Part shown: positions 31,602 through 39,403 of the stretch, in pieces
Numbering within the stretch: position 1 is the first letter of the stretch
Layout of the letters: each line of letters opens with the position of its first letter
DNA from: a virus
Strand: one strand, 5' to 3'
Length of the DNA: 44,278 nucleotides
IMG/VR virus record: IMGVR_UViG_3300017971_000107
Span: 1-44,278 of that record
The notes under the pieces: model-generated
The model's input: the letters and a program-made list of their open reading frames with translations, nothing else
Told to the model about the DNA's origin: nothing
The model's database searches: none
Made by a program: the position numbers and the translations under genes

Positions 31602-33204
31602 ATATCAAGAAACCCCTTTCAGCGATGAGGAAGCCGCCGCTCGGCAGGAAGCCGCCCCACAGCTTGATCTCCACGCGATGCTTGCCGAGCTTCGCGAGGA
31701 CCTCCCGAGCGGGGCTCCGCCCCCGCCGATCTCTCGCGGCGATTCTTGGGAGCATCAGAGAAACGCCTTCGCCTTCGCTCGCGATAAACGCGGGGCCATG
31801 CTCGCTATGGGAATGGGCACGGGCAAATCCAAGGTCGTGGTGGATCTCTTGCAGAATGATGAAGCCGCCGAACGGGTGCTTATCACCTGCCCGAAAGCCG
31901 TCATACCAACGTGGCCCTCGCAGTTCGCCCGATGGGCGAACTACGAGTGGAAAATCTGTTGCCTTGATAAGGGCACATCGAAGAAGAAGCAGGAAGCCGC
32001 CCGAGAGGCTCTCATATGGCAACGAGCGAATCGCGGGCGGCTCGCCATCGTCGTCAATTACGAGTCAGTATGGCGACCAGCGATCGCGAATATCCTCCGG
32101 GCGGTTCAATGGGATTGCATAGTCGCCGATGAATCACACAAGATCAAAGCTCCGGGCGGCAAGGCCAGTTTTTTTCTCGGGCGGCTCGCGAAGCAGGCTC
32201 GGCGGCGGCTCTGTTTGACTGGCACCCCGATCCCTCATTCGCCGATTGATATCTACCCTCAATACAGGTTCGCCGATCGGAGCGTTTTCGATACAACGGC
32301 TGCTGGCTTCCGGGCTCGCTATGCTATCCCCGATCCGGTCTATCCGAGCCGCATAATCAAGTGGATCAACCTTGACGATCTCCGTCGCCGCTTCCAGTCG
32401 ATCGCGTTCCAGTGCGCAACAGAAGACGTGCTCGATCTCCCCGAAGCAATCCACTCGGTTAAGCTATTCTCGCTCTCTCCGAAAGCCGCAAAGGCTTATG
32501 CTCAGCTTCACGCATCGCTTGAAGCTGAGTTCGAAGAAGGCAAGGTGACGCCAACGACGGCTCTTGTGCGGCTCCTCAGGATGCAGCAACTCACAAGCGG
32601 GTGGATCCGGCTTGACGACGCCGACGAACTAACGCCCGTCGATTCGGGCAAGCTGGAAGTGCTCGTTGAGCTCGCCGAAGATATCGAGCATAGCGAGCCG
32701 GTCGTTGTCTTCTGCCGCTTCCGCTCGGATATCGAGACCGTCAAGGAAGCCGCCCGCAAGAGCGGGCGAGCCTTCGGCGAGCTCTCGGGCTCCCGCTCCG
32801 ATATGGCGGGGAACATTCTCCCCGAGAGAATCCACGGCGAGACGGGCTATCTCTTCGCGGTCCAGATCCAAAGCGGGGGGGCCGGAATCGATCTCACGCG
32901 GTCCTGTTATTGTGTGTACTTCTCGGTCGGCTACTCGTTCGGGGACTATTCCCAATCGCTCGCCCGCATCCTTCGCCCCGGGCAAGAGCGGGCAGTCCGT
33001 TATTTTCATATCATGGCGAGCCGCACCATCGATGTGGATCTCTATCGGATGCTCAACCGCAAAGATGCGGCGATCTCCGAGCTCACGGGCCATCGGACCG
33101 CGAGCTCGCTTGACCACATCCTGACCAATGTCGTTCGCCCGCCGTCTCCGAAGGAGGTAATCCGCCGCATGGAAACGGGAGTTTCGATGGACTTCCGAGA
33201 ATAG
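31594..33204 (+). CDS. SNF2-family DNA translocase/helicase
   Basis: A 536-residue protein with superfamily 2 motifs: Q-like WEHQRNAFAF, motif I GMGTGKSK (about 74-81), motif II DESH (about 179-182), motif III LCLTGTPIPHSPID, motif V QIQSGGAGIDL and motif VI QSLARILRPGQ. Such phage helicases act in replication, recombination or displacement of proteins from DNA. Start is GTG 31594 overlapping the zinc-ribbon gene. About 45 N-terminal residues are acidic and probably disordered. No nuclease domain is fused. Confidence 0.88.
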   Translation: MREYQETPFSDEEAAARQEAAPQLDLHAMLAELREDLPSGAPPPPISRGDSWEHQRNAFAFARDKRGAMLAMGMGTGKSKVVVDLLQNDEAAERVLITCPKAVIPTWPSQFARWANYEWKICCLDKGTSKKKQEAAREALIWQRANRGRLAIVVNYESVWRPAIANILRAVQWDCIVADESHKIKAPGGKASFFLGRLAKQARRRLCLTGTPIPHSPIDIYPQYRFADRSVFDTTAAGFRARYAIPDPVYPSRIIKWINLDDLRRRFQSIAFQCATEDVLDLPEAIHSVKLFSLSPKAAKAYAQLHASLEAEFEEGKVTPTTALVRLLRMQQLTSGWIRLDDADELTPVDSGKLEVLVELAEDIEHSEPVVVFCRFRSDIETVKEAARKSGRAFGELSGSRSDMAGNILPERIHGETGYLFAVQIQSGGAGIDLTRSCYCVYFSVGYSFGDYSQSLARILRPGQERAVRYFHIMASRTIDVDLYRMLNRKDAAISELTGHRTASSLDHILTNVVRPPSPKEVIRRMETGVSMDFRE

Positions 33205-33216
33205 GGGCGAATATGC

Positions 33217-33245
33217 TTGCCTTCTCTTTGATAGCCGATTATACT
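33217..33245 (+). promoter_or_regulatory. Candidate sigma70 promoter
   Basis: TTGCCT (33217-33222), 17-base spacer and TATACT (33240-33245) in the AT-richer gap after the SNF2 gene. A small hairpin CGAGCA-GCACT-TGCTCG (33255-33271) followed by CCTGCTTTT lies just downstream and may attenuate the transcript. Confidence 0.55.
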
Positions 33246-33304
33246 TCCAGCATACGAGCAGCACTTGCTCGCCTGCTTTTCAACTTTAACTCGGAGAATG
33301 AGCC

Positions 33305-33682
33305 ATGACGATGACGACCGCAACTGCCGCCCGCGAGAGCCTTGAGAACGAATCGCTCGATACCTGTATCTGGTGCGATACCATCGAGCGATGGGTGGAT
33401 GAGCTCGAAACCCCCGGGGGGCTCGGCTATGATGCCGACGGCTTCGCGGACAATTGGTCCAACCTGCCGCTTCTGGCCGTTGTCGAATCGGTCGCATGCC
33501 GCCAACGCGGGCGATGCGATCAGATGCCCCGCCGCTTCTCGGTTTCCTGCATGCTCTATAATGAGAAGCTCGACGAGCACTTCGAGTATCTCTTGACCTT
33601 CCAGCTGGTCGGAGTCGAGCTCAACCCCGACGATGTCGTCGCCGAAGCAATCTACAACCTGGCCGATATTGAGGCTTGCTAG
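33305..33682 (+). CDS. Unknown early protein
   Basis: A 125-residue acidic protein beginning MTMTTATAARESLENESL, with a CIWCDTIERWVDELE segment and a VACRQRGRC segment whose Cys could bind metal. CGGAGAATGAGCC precedes ATG 33305. It is the first gene after the 33217 promoter. No family recognised. Confidence 0.55.
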   Translation: MTMTTATAARESLENESLDTCIWCDTIERWVDELETPGGLGYDADGFADNWSNLPLLAVVESVACRQRGRCDQMPRRFSVSCMLYNEKLDEHFEYLLTFQLVGVELNPDDVVAEAIYNLADIEAC

Positions 33683-33696
33683 CCTCATCGCTGCGA

Positions 33697-33727
33697 AGCC
33701 CGAGCCCTCTCGGAGGGGGCTCGGGCT
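33697..33727 (+). terminator. Perfect 11-bp GC hairpin
   Basis: AGCCCGAGCCC (33697-33707) pairs with GGGCTCGGGCT (33717-33727), 9-base loop, followed by CTCTCATTTCATG and then the ACAAGGA leader of the next gene. Confidence 0.7.
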
Positions 33728-33757
33728 CTCTCATTTCATGCACAAGGAGAAACTGCA

Positions 33758-34258
33758 ATGGAAAAAACGAAACCCGAAGCCGCCGAAGCGGCGACCGATC
33801 TCGAATCGCTCGACGATACCTTCGCAGGGATGAGCGACGGAATTGAGCCGCCCGATCCTCTCAAGCTCGCGGGCGAGATTGCCGATCTTGATACTGAGAT
33901 CGCCGAGCTCAATGGCAGGGCGGAAGCGAAGAGCAAGGAGCGGGAGTCGCTCGCCGAGCTCTTGCTTGAGCTCATGGGCGAGAGCGGCACGCAGCGGCTC
34001 AATATCAACGGGCGGACGATCTATATCCACCGCGAGCTTTGGGCGAGCGTTCCCGCCGCGAACGTTGGCGACTTCCTTGCTCTGCCCGGATGCTCGGAGC
34101 TCGGAAAAACGACGATCAATTCCCAAACCGCGAGCGCTCACATCCGAGAGCTCGCACGCACCGAGGAAGGGGACTACGATATCGAGAAAATTCCGGCTCA
34201 ATTCCGCGAGCTCGCGAAAGTCTCGATGAAGGTCTCTCTCCGAAGCCGAAAGGATTAA
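33758..34258 (+). CDS. Phage coiled-coil protein with conserved beta hairpin
   Basis: A 166-residue protein. Residues 35-75 form an acidic coiled coil (AGEIADLDTEIAELNGRAEA) before LNINGRTIYIHRELWASVP, a pattern I recall from replication-region proteins of other phages (a beta hairpin with conserved His-Arg-x-Leu-Trp-Ala). The C-terminus (SAHIRELARTEEGDYDI) is helical. ACAAGGAGA precedes ATG 33758. The function of this group is unknown to me. Confidence 0.55.
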   Translation: MEKTKPEAAEAATDLESLDDTFAGMSDGIEPPDPLKLAGEIADLDTEIAELNGRAEAKSKERESLAELLLELMGESGTQRLNINGRTIYIHRELWASVPAANVGDFLALPGCSELGKTTINSQTASAHIRELARTEEGDYDIEKIPAQFRELAKVSMKVSLRSRKD

Positions 34259-34261
34259 GCG

Positions 34262-34423
34262 ATGGCTTGGCTCATCGTTGCCGCCTGCTTCGTTGCGGGC
34301 GGCATGCTCACAATCTGGACTGCCGCTTATCGCCATGCGAGGGAGCGGCGGCGTTTTGAAGCGTGGCTCGCCGAACGCGACGAAATGGAGTTCGGCGATC
34401 ATTGGGAGGATGGGGCTCCATGA
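34262..34423 (+). CDS. Tiny single-pass membrane protein
   Basis: A 53-residue protein: hydrophobic residues 3-22 (WLIVAACFVAGGMLTIWTAA), then a basic and acidic tail (RERRRFEAWLAERDEMEF). It starts 3 bases after the upstream stop and its ATGA overlaps the lipoprotein gene. Membrane protein plus lipoprotein in tandem recalls a spanin pair, although both are short and lie in the early region; a superinfection-exclusion pair is another option. Confidence 0.55.
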   Translation: MAWLIVAACFVAGGMLTIWTAAYRHARERRRFEAWLAERDEMEFGDHWEDGAP

Positions 34424-34563
34424 GACTCGCCGCGATTTTCTTCCTCGCGATGCTTGCCGGATGCAGGGGCACGAAGCATTCGGTAGGCATCTCATACTAT
34501 TCGCAGGATATCCCCGGGCTCGCTGTGTCCGCGAGCTTCGAGAGCAAGGAGAACGAACGATGA
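34420..34563 (+). CDS. Small predicted lipoprotein
   Basis: A 47-residue protein with an N-terminal lipoprotein signal: MRLAAIFFLAMLAGC, where LAGC is a lipobox and Cys15 the lipidation site. The mature part is about 33 residues (KHSVGISYYSQDIPGLAVSA). It is coupled by ATGA overlaps to genes on both sides. Likely sits in the inner or outer membrane facing the periplasm. Candidate superinfection-blocking or o-spanin-like protein. Confidence 0.6.
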   Translation: MRLAAIFFLAMLAGCRGTKHSVGISYYSQDIPGLAVSASFESKENER

Positions 34564-35219
34564 CACCACAAGGAGAATTCATCGACAAGTGGGGCGAGGA
34601 TATGATTATCTCGTGCCAAGACCCCGCGATGCCGCCCATGCGGCAGCTTGGAGCAATCGGCGACAAGCGGCTCGATTGCCTGCTTGAGGCGTGGCGAATC
34701 GCCGCGATGCAATATTGCGATATCGCGACCCGCTATCGCTGGCAAGACTTCTCGGCGGTCCCCGAGCGGAAGTCCGAGCTCGATCGAGACGGCACCTGGG
34801 CGGTCCGAATCTCGCCCGGGTGGCTCGAATGGATCGAATGGCTCAAAGAGCCCGAAGAGCAGAGCAAGCTCCCGAGCGGGCTCGACCCATTCCAGTGGAC
34901 GGTCGCAACGCCTTGGGGTAATATCCCCGGCACCGTTTGTCGTATTGATTGGTCCGCGAGATGCGGCACGATCATTGCCCCCTATCCGGGCTCGCAGCCC
35001 AGGTGGACGCTCGCCGAGTGCGTGGCCGTTGGCGATTATGCCAAGCTCGTCTGCTTGGGGTTCTTCGCCGATGAAAATGGCAAACTGTTTTGGGTCTCGG
35101 ACGATTACGGTCTCGCGATGCGGCACCATGCTCTCGCCAAGCTGGGCATGCGAGAGCATAGCGTCGGATTCGTCGCGTTTGCCCGAACGGATGAGCTTCT
35201 CGGCGTGGATATCGGATAG
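34560..35219 (+). CDS. Unknown Trp-rich early protein
   Basis: A 219-residue protein; AAGGAG and an ATGA overlap decide ATG 34560, although the frame stays open back to 34278. The N-terminal segment has AWRIAAMQYCDIATRYRWQD, followed by WLEWIEWLKEPEEQ and strands (GKLFWVSDDYGLAMRHHALA). Many Trp in amphipathic helices. The N-terminal 60 residues resemble dATP/ssDNA-region helpers only superficially. Not recognised. Confidence 0.6.
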   Translation: MTPQGEFIDKWGEDMIISCQDPAMPPMRQLGAIGDKRLDCLLEAWRIAAMQYCDIATRYRWQDFSAVPERKSELDRDGTWAVRISPGWLEWIEWLKEPEEQSKLPSGLDPFQWTVATPWGNIPGTVCRIDWSARCGTIIAPYPGSQPRWTLAECVAVGDYAKLVCLGFFADENGKLFWVSDDYGLAMRHHALAKLGMREHSVGFVAFARTDELLGVDIG

Positions 35220-35229
35220 CAACAACCCA

Positions 35230-35254
35230 AGCCGCCCCGAATGGCGGGGCGGCT
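35230..35254 (+). terminator. Perfect 10-bp GC hairpin
   Basis: AGCCGCCCCG (35230-35239) pairs with CGGGGCGGCT (35245-35254), loop AATGG, followed by CAACTTCCCAACTTTT and a TCAGATGGAGA leader. Confidence 0.7.
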
Positions 35255-35287
35255 CAACTTCCCAACTTTTCAGATGGAGAATTTACA

Positions 35288-36127
35288 ATGGCAAAGAAAA
35301 AAGACGACGCAATGATCCCGAGCGATCCGAAGCCGAGCGAGCTCGTGAAGGCGGATCTCTCGCCCGATGCGATGCAGCTTTACGAGGAAGCCGCCGAGCC
35401 GATCTCGCTCGACTCGCTTGTGTGGGCGAAGACTCCTTCGGGCGGAGCGGCGGCTTGGCAACTCGACGACGGGCTCGGGAACATCGAGAGCGTCTCGCAG
35501 ATCGAGGGGAACTTCGTACTCTATCAACCGCGCGGCGTGCTTTGGCCTACGGAGGGCGAAGCGGTCGAGGGCACCACGCCGGTGTTGATCTCGAATAACT
35601 GCCGAGGGACGAAGAAGTGCGTCTATGGGACCGCGAAGCAGGCGAGCGAAGTGCTCGGCGATATCTCGCCCGAGCTTTTGGAGGAAGCCCGGATCATGGA
35701 CGCCGACGGCAAGCCGACCGACGACTTCGATCTTACACGGCTGCATTACTGCCGATGGCAAACCGCCGCGAAGGGCAAGGGTCGCCGCTTCAAGGAGCAG
35801 CGGGTGCTCGCCATCCTCCCGAAGGGGGCTCGGCTCCCGATCATGATGACGGTGCAGCCGGGCAGCCTGAGAGGCGTCAAGAGCGTCGTGCAGCAATCGC
35901 AAGGCCGCATCGATTCGGATGGATACGAGATCCCCTACTGGCGGCGATGGGCGACGGTGACATTGGAGAAGGCGACGAACGACGAGAATATCGCCTACTC
36001 GCGGATCATCCTCAAGCTGTCCGCCGAGCCGGTTCTCACGCATGAGGAAGGGCTCGCGATCGTGGCGGAATATACCAAGCCGCTCTTCGATGAGCTCACA
36101 GCCGATCCGATGAGGGCGAGAGAATAG
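35288..36127 (+). CDS. Possible ssDNA-binding/replication-associated phage protein
   Basis: A 279-residue protein. After an acidic start it has NNCRGTKKCVYG, then KGKGRRFKEQRVLAILPKGA, a RLPIMMTVQPGSLRGVK strand and WRRWATVTLEKATNDENIAY with a final helix. This order (Cys-rich or basic loop, R-x-L-x-V-L strand, P-x-S-L turn, T-x-x-L-E-K strand) resembles a widespread phage protein group of uncertain function that may bind ssDNA. GGAGA precedes ATG 35288. The assignment is from memory of the pattern. Confidence 0.5.
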   Translation: MAKKKDDAMIPSDPKPSELVKADLSPDAMQLYEEAAEPISLDSLVWAKTPSGGAAAWQLDDGLGNIESVSQIEGNFVLYQPRGVLWPTEGEAVEGTTPVLISNNCRGTKKCVYGTAKQASEVLGDISPELLEEARIMDADGKPTDDFDLTRLHYCRWQTAAKGKGRRFKEQRVLAILPKGARLPIMMTVQPGSLRGVKSVVQQSQGRIDSDGYEIPYWRRWATVTLEKATNDENIAYSRIILKLSAEPVLTHEEGLAIVAEYTKPLFDELTADPMRARE

Positions 36128-36180
36128 CGTTCGCGAGCGTTTCGCGGGCTTCTTGCACGAGAGCCCGTTCGCGACCGCCG

Positions 36181-36209
36181 AGCCCCGCCCGCTTCGGGCG
36201 GGCGGGGCT
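36181..36209 (+). terminator. Perfect 11-bp GC hairpin
   Basis: AGCCCCGCCCG (36181-36191) pairs with CGGGCGGGGCT (36199-36209), 7-base loop. Upstream, CGGGCT (36145-36150) and AGCCCG (36162-36167) form a second smaller stem. No T-run; ACAAGGAGA follows at 36221. Confidence 0.7.
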
Positions 36210-36237
36210 CATCATTCAACACAAGGAGAACGAACAA

Positions 36238-36495
36238 ATGGCAAAGCATAACCTGACCCGACGAGAAGCCGAGGTCGCCCGGCTCCTTTCGCTCGGCTGT
36301 ACCGTCAAGGAGGCGGCGGCGGCTCTCTGCTTGGCGCCGAGCACGATCGACAACCATGCTCAGCGGCTCCGATGCAAGCTCGGGGTCTCCAAGGCAGCGA
36401 CCTTGACGCGGCGATGCCTTGAGCTTCGGATCACGACGCTCAAAGATGAGCTTACCGCGACCGAGAAGCGTCGCATCCGACGGAGGGTGCGATGA
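36238..36495 (+). CDS. Stand-alone LuxR/GerE-type helix-turn-helix protein
   Basis: An 85-residue protein consisting almost only of a LuxR/GerE DNA-binding domain: LTRREAEVARLLSLGCTVKE, then APSTIDNHAQRLRCKLGV and a basic tail (EKRRIRRRVR). No sensor domain. Such small regulators may switch phage or host promoters. It starts after an ACAAGGA leader and overlaps the next gene (ATGA). Confidence 0.8.
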   Translation: MAKHNLTRREAEVARLLSLGCTVKEAAAALCLAPSTIDNHAQRLRCKLGVSKAATLTRRCLELRITTLKDELTATEKRRIRRRVR

Positions 36496-36992
36496 GAGAA
36501 GCAATCTTCTGCATGAGCATCCACCCAAGAACGGTTTGGTTCCGGCTCTTCGGGTGGGGGCTTCATGCGACGACAACCAAGCCGCTCTTCTCGGAGCGGC
36601 ACGGCTATACAAAGAAGCTCCGCATCTTCGGCGTCGGCTTCGAGATCCTCAAGCCCGCCGCTCGCGAGCTTGAGGAGCAACGAGAAGAGCTTGAGCAAAG
36701 CAAGCTCTTCGATCTCCCCAAGGAAGAGCCCCGCGAGCGATGGCATATCCTCACTTACGTCGAGGGCGAGCGGGGAGTATTCAGCATGGAGCTAACCGAC
36801 CGCGAGCTTGAGCTTTGCAAGCTGTTCGCCGCGCTCTCGGCGGGGTATCGGATTCGGCAGAATCTCGGCTACTCATTCCTTGAGTGCGTGGGCGACGACT
36901 GCCCTTGGTGCGATGAGCACACGGCGTGGCATTATTTCGACTATCAAGCAAAGGAGAAACTCGAATGCACTGGACGAAAGAAATCAACCTGA
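36492..36992 (+). CDS. Unknown early protein with zinc-like CPWC motif
   Basis: A 166-residue protein. The first 55 residues (TVWFRLFGWGLHATTTKPLF then SERHGYTKKLRIFGVGFEIL) resemble a short module common in phage and bacterial small proteins. The C-terminus has GDDCPWCDEHTAW. It is coupled to the LuxR-like gene by ATGA. Biochemical role unknown. Confidence 0.6.
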   Translation: MREAIFCMSIHPRTVWFRLFGWGLHATTTKPLFSERHGYTKKLRIFGVGFEILKPAARELEEQREELEQSKLFDLPKEEPRERWHILTYVEGERGVFSMELTDRELELCKLFAALSAGYRIRQNLGYSFLECVGDDCPWCDEHTAWHYFDYQAKEKLECTGRKKST

Positions 36993-37519
36993 CCGAGGAA
37001 GAGTTACAGCGATACAAAGAATGCCCGCTTCGCTTCCGCTACATGAGCAAGCGAGAGCGGGAAATCTTCGATGCGGCGTGCAGGGCGGGAGTTCTGCAAG
37101 CGAAGGATATGACCAACCCGGACGATGAATGGAGCTTTGCGGAAGATATCACGCTTCGCCCCGAGTCCATCATGCACGTTCGGCTCTCGCCCTCTGCCGA
37201 GATCGAGAATGACTACGCGGTCTGCAAGGTCTCGCGATGCGGGGGCGAGCTCGGCGTATTCTCGCGGGAGCTCCCCACATGGCATCCGCTCTATCGGACG
37301 AGCGAGACGGCGTTCTCACGGCTCTGGCAACTCATCGTGCCCGATCCGATCTATGCTGGCTGGCGATTCGAGGGCGGCTCATATTGGCACGCGAACCTGA
37401 TATTCACCGCCGAGGGTGCAGGCCATTTCGCGACGGCAAGCATCGACGTAGATTGCATCTATCGAGCCGCCGAAGCCTACGAGATCCGGTTCCGAAAACC
37501 GAAGGAGGACGAAGGATGA
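36965..37519 (+). CDS. Unknown early protein
   Basis: A 184-residue protein; AAGGAGAAACTCGA precedes ATG 36965, overlapping the end of the upstream gene. It begins MHWTKEINLTEEELQRYKEC, then a helical KREREIFDAACRAGVLQAKD segment, followed by strands. Overlaps the next gene with ATGA. No family recognised. Confidence 0.6.
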   Translation: MHWTKEINLTEEELQRYKECPLRFRYMSKREREIFDAACRAGVLQAKDMTNPDDEWSFAEDITLRPESIMHVRLSPSAEIENDYAVCKVSRCGGELGVFSRELPTWHPLYRTSETAFSRLWQLIVPDPIYAGWRFEGGSYWHANLIFTAEGAGHFATASIDVDCIYRAAEAYEIRFRKPKEDEG

Positions 37520-37818
37520 TCCGAGATTGTTTCACATGCCGACACTGGAAGGCGATGCACTACCTCAACGCTGATGGCTCGGTCAAGGAGCCCGAGACGC
37601 TCGTCGTTCGCTGTTCGGACGGTCACATATATGGCGAATGCCGACGGTATGCTCCGAAGCGAGAGCACGCAAACAGCGATAGCACAACGTATGCTGCGAC
37701 TTCCGGCATGGCTGGAAGAGCATACACCAACGAGATCTATGCAACGCGATGGCCCGAGACAATGCACTCCGACTTTTGCGGCGAGTTCGAGCCGCGAGAA
37801 AGCGAGGGCGAGGAATGA
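37516..37818 (+). CDS. Small Cys-containing unknown protein
   Basis: A 100-residue protein beginning MIRDCFTCRHWKAMHY, with a CFTC pair, further Cys near VVRCSDG and GECRRYAP, and a final HSDFCGEFEP. The Cys spacing suggests a small zinc-stabilised fold. Coupled by ATGA overlaps on both sides. Confidence 0.6.
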   Translation: MIRDCFTCRHWKAMHYLNADGSVKEPETLVVRCSDGHIYGECRRYAPKREHANSDSTTYAATSGMAGRAYTNEIYATRWPETMHSDFCGEFEPRESEGEE

Positions 37819-37922
37819 GCGACGAGGACGTCGGGAAGGTTTTTATGTGGGGAGTGATAGCGGGGGCTGCGGTCGCCCTCGTAACAATGTGGTGCGTTCA
37901 TCATGTCCGCATCGAATGGTAA
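37815..37922 (+). CDS. Tiny single-pass membrane protein
   Basis: A 35-residue ORF: MSDEDVGKVFMWGVIAGAAV, continuing ALVTMWCVHHVRIEW. Residues 10-28 can span a membrane. It overlaps the preceding stop (ATGA) and ends 13 bases before the next ATG, so it fits exactly into the coupled operon. Its function is unknown. Confidence 0.5.
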   Translation: MSDEDVGKVFMWGVIAGAAVALVTMWCVHHVRIEW

Positions 37923-37935
37923 AGGAGAAACGGCA

Positions 37936-38586
37936 ATGAAACGACACGAATATATGGCGAAGGTTGATCGAGAGCTCTTCGAGAAAGCGAAGAAAGCGAA
38001 GCTCCCGTTCAAGTGGCTCCCGCCCGAGCTTCAAGATCTTATAAGGGATGCGAGAGAGGCGGGCGATACCATTATCATGAACAACTCGGGCGCCGACTGG
38101 ACGCCCGTGATGAGCCCCGCGCACCCCGCATGCCTGCAAAGGGGCTCGGTCTATCGCATCCGCGAAGATGTCGAATGGATCGACAAGTGGGTCGTCGAAT
38201 GGCTCGACGAAGAGTCCCATCGGCATGATAACAAAGTTCTGGTCTTCAGCGAATGGCGAGAGGCATGCGAGTGCCAAATCAAATACGACGTCTATGGGAT
38301 CGGCACGCTCATCCTGCCCGATTGGCATCCGGCTGTTCTCTCGCCCGAGTTCAAGGTGCAGCCGGGCGAGCCCGTCTATTTCGAGACTGTTCCAAAGCAC
38401 GACGGCGTGTTTTTCGGCATGCTCTTCGAGGGAGCGGCGGGCGCGAATGAGTGGCGGCTCACCCCTCAATGGATCGACCAGTCGGGGTTGCTGAGTTGCA
38501 ATTGCCGAGAAGGCCGATCCGTCGCAAAGCCGATTAAGGCTCGCTTCCTCAAGCCGAAGGAGGGCGGCGATGAACCAGAAGATTGA
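37936..38586 (+). CDS. Unknown early protein
   Basis: A 216-residue protein; AAAGGAGAAACGGCA precedes ATG 37936. Basic N-terminal helix (ELFEKAKKAKLPFKWLPPEL), a central HDNKVLVFSEWREACECQIK region and a C-terminus ending KPKEGGDEPED. Its last 17 bases overlap the next ORF. No family recognised. Confidence 0.6.
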   Translation: MKRHEYMAKVDRELFEKAKKAKLPFKWLPPELQDLIRDAREAGDTIIMNNSGADWTPVMSPAHPACLQRGSVYRIREDVEWIDKWVVEWLDEESHRHDNKVLVFSEWREACECQIKYDVYGIGTLILPDWHPAVLSPEFKVQPGEPVYFETVPKHDGVFFGMLFEGAAGANEWRLTPQWIDQSGLLSCNCREGRSVAKPIKARFLKPKEGGDEPED

Positions 38587-38743
38587 AGTTCGGCGGCTCG
38601 ACGGTCGCGTTTTCATCTGGGGCGTCTATTGGAACGGCGTTCTGTTTCGGCGGTTCCGGTCGCATAACGAAGCCTATCGGCTCATGATGAGAATGAGAGA
38701 AATAGCGGCGAAGGCCGACAGCGCAAAAGGAGAACGGAAGTGA
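38570..38743 (+). CDS. Small basic protein
   Basis: A 57-residue ORF: MNQKIEVRRLDGRVFIWGVY, then WNGVLFRRFRSHNEAYRLMM and a Lys-rich tail. GGAGGG lies just upstream within the preceding gene. Its stop overlaps the next start (GTGA). The tight spacing supports a real gene. A small nucleic-acid-binding role is possible from charge. Confidence 0.55.
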   Translation: MNQKIEVRRLDGRVFIWGVYWNGVLFRRFRSHNEAYRLMMRMREIAAKADSAKGERK

Positions 38744-39333
38744 ACAAACGAACTGACATCAAGGACGGTGGCCCCCGCCCGGAAGCGGGCGAGATCGTTT
38801 GGGCTATCGAAGAAGGCGGAGAGTGGCCCGAGCTCGTTCGATATGATCGCGGCAGCGGCACGCCAAACAAGGACACTTGGCTTACGATGGGCGATGATAT
38901 TCGCCTCATGGATGCGGTCGCCTATTGGGAGCCCGAGCCCCCGGTCGACGTGCCCGATTATGACGACGTCTCGCGGGAGGACTTGCTTCATGCTCTCGTC
39001 CTTCTCAACGACGCGGCGGAGGATGCGGCGCCGCGAATGTTCATTACATCCGAATGCGACCGCGAAGCAAGCGACGACCTGCTTGCGGCGATCAGGTTCA
39101 CGGATGCATTGCTCAAGATCGCGGGACGCCCGAGCCATTCAAAGGTGCTCGGCGAGCTCATCGCGAAGCACTGGGCATGCTTCGAGCAAGGGCTTTTCAA
39201 GCAATGGATTGCCGAAACCGTATGGGAGGTTCTCGGATGCGACGCGACGATCTATCCCGAAGCCCGAGAGTATGACGAGCTAGTCATTGCAGGCGTCGTG
39301 CGGCGATGGATTAAACACCTCGTCGGCGAATAG
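38740..39333 (+). CDS. Unknown early protein
   Basis: A 197-residue protein with GTG start at 38740 overlapping the previous stop; AAAAGGAGAACG is the ribosome binding site. The acidic N-terminus contains PRPEAGEIVWAIEEGGEWPE. A REDLLHALVLLNDAAEDAAP helix and a C-terminal helical part with W residues follow. It is the last gene before an intrinsic terminator. No family recognised. Confidence 0.6.
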   Translation: MNKRTDIKDGGPRPEAGEIVWAIEEGGEWPELVRYDRGSGTPNKDTWLTMGDDIRLMDAVAYWEPEPPVDVPDYDDVSREDLLHALVLLNDAAEDAAPRMFITSECDREASDDLLAAIRFTDALLKIAGRPSHSKVLGELIAKHWACFEQGLFKQWIAETVWEVLGCDATIYPEAREYDELVIAGVVRRWIKHLVGE

Positions 39334-39346
39334 GCTTTGAATATCA

Positions 39347-39390
39347 GCGGCGACTTGCTATGCTGCAAGCTCGCCGCTTCTTCTTTCTAT
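39347..39390 (+). terminator. Intrinsic terminator ending the accessory operon
   Basis: GCGGCGA-CTTGC (39347-39358) pairs with GCAAG-C-TCGCCGC (39365-39377), a 12-bp stem with one bulged base and loop TATGCT, followed by TTCTTCTTTCTAT. It ends the long operon of small genes just before the primase gene. Confidence 0.8.
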
Positions 39391-39403
39391 CCGGGGACTT
39401 TCT

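Noticed and set aside
34278-34559. Long upstream extension of the 34560 gene (313 residues)
   Set aside because: It would run through the membrane and lipoprotein genes in another frame and has no ribosome binding site; ATG 34560 with AAGGAG is better.
39337-39364. Possible promoter TTGAAT-N16-TATGCT before the Prim-Pol gene
   Set aside because: The TATGCT is the loop of a perfect-looking terminator hairpin with a T-rich tail (39347-39390), which explains the sequence better.
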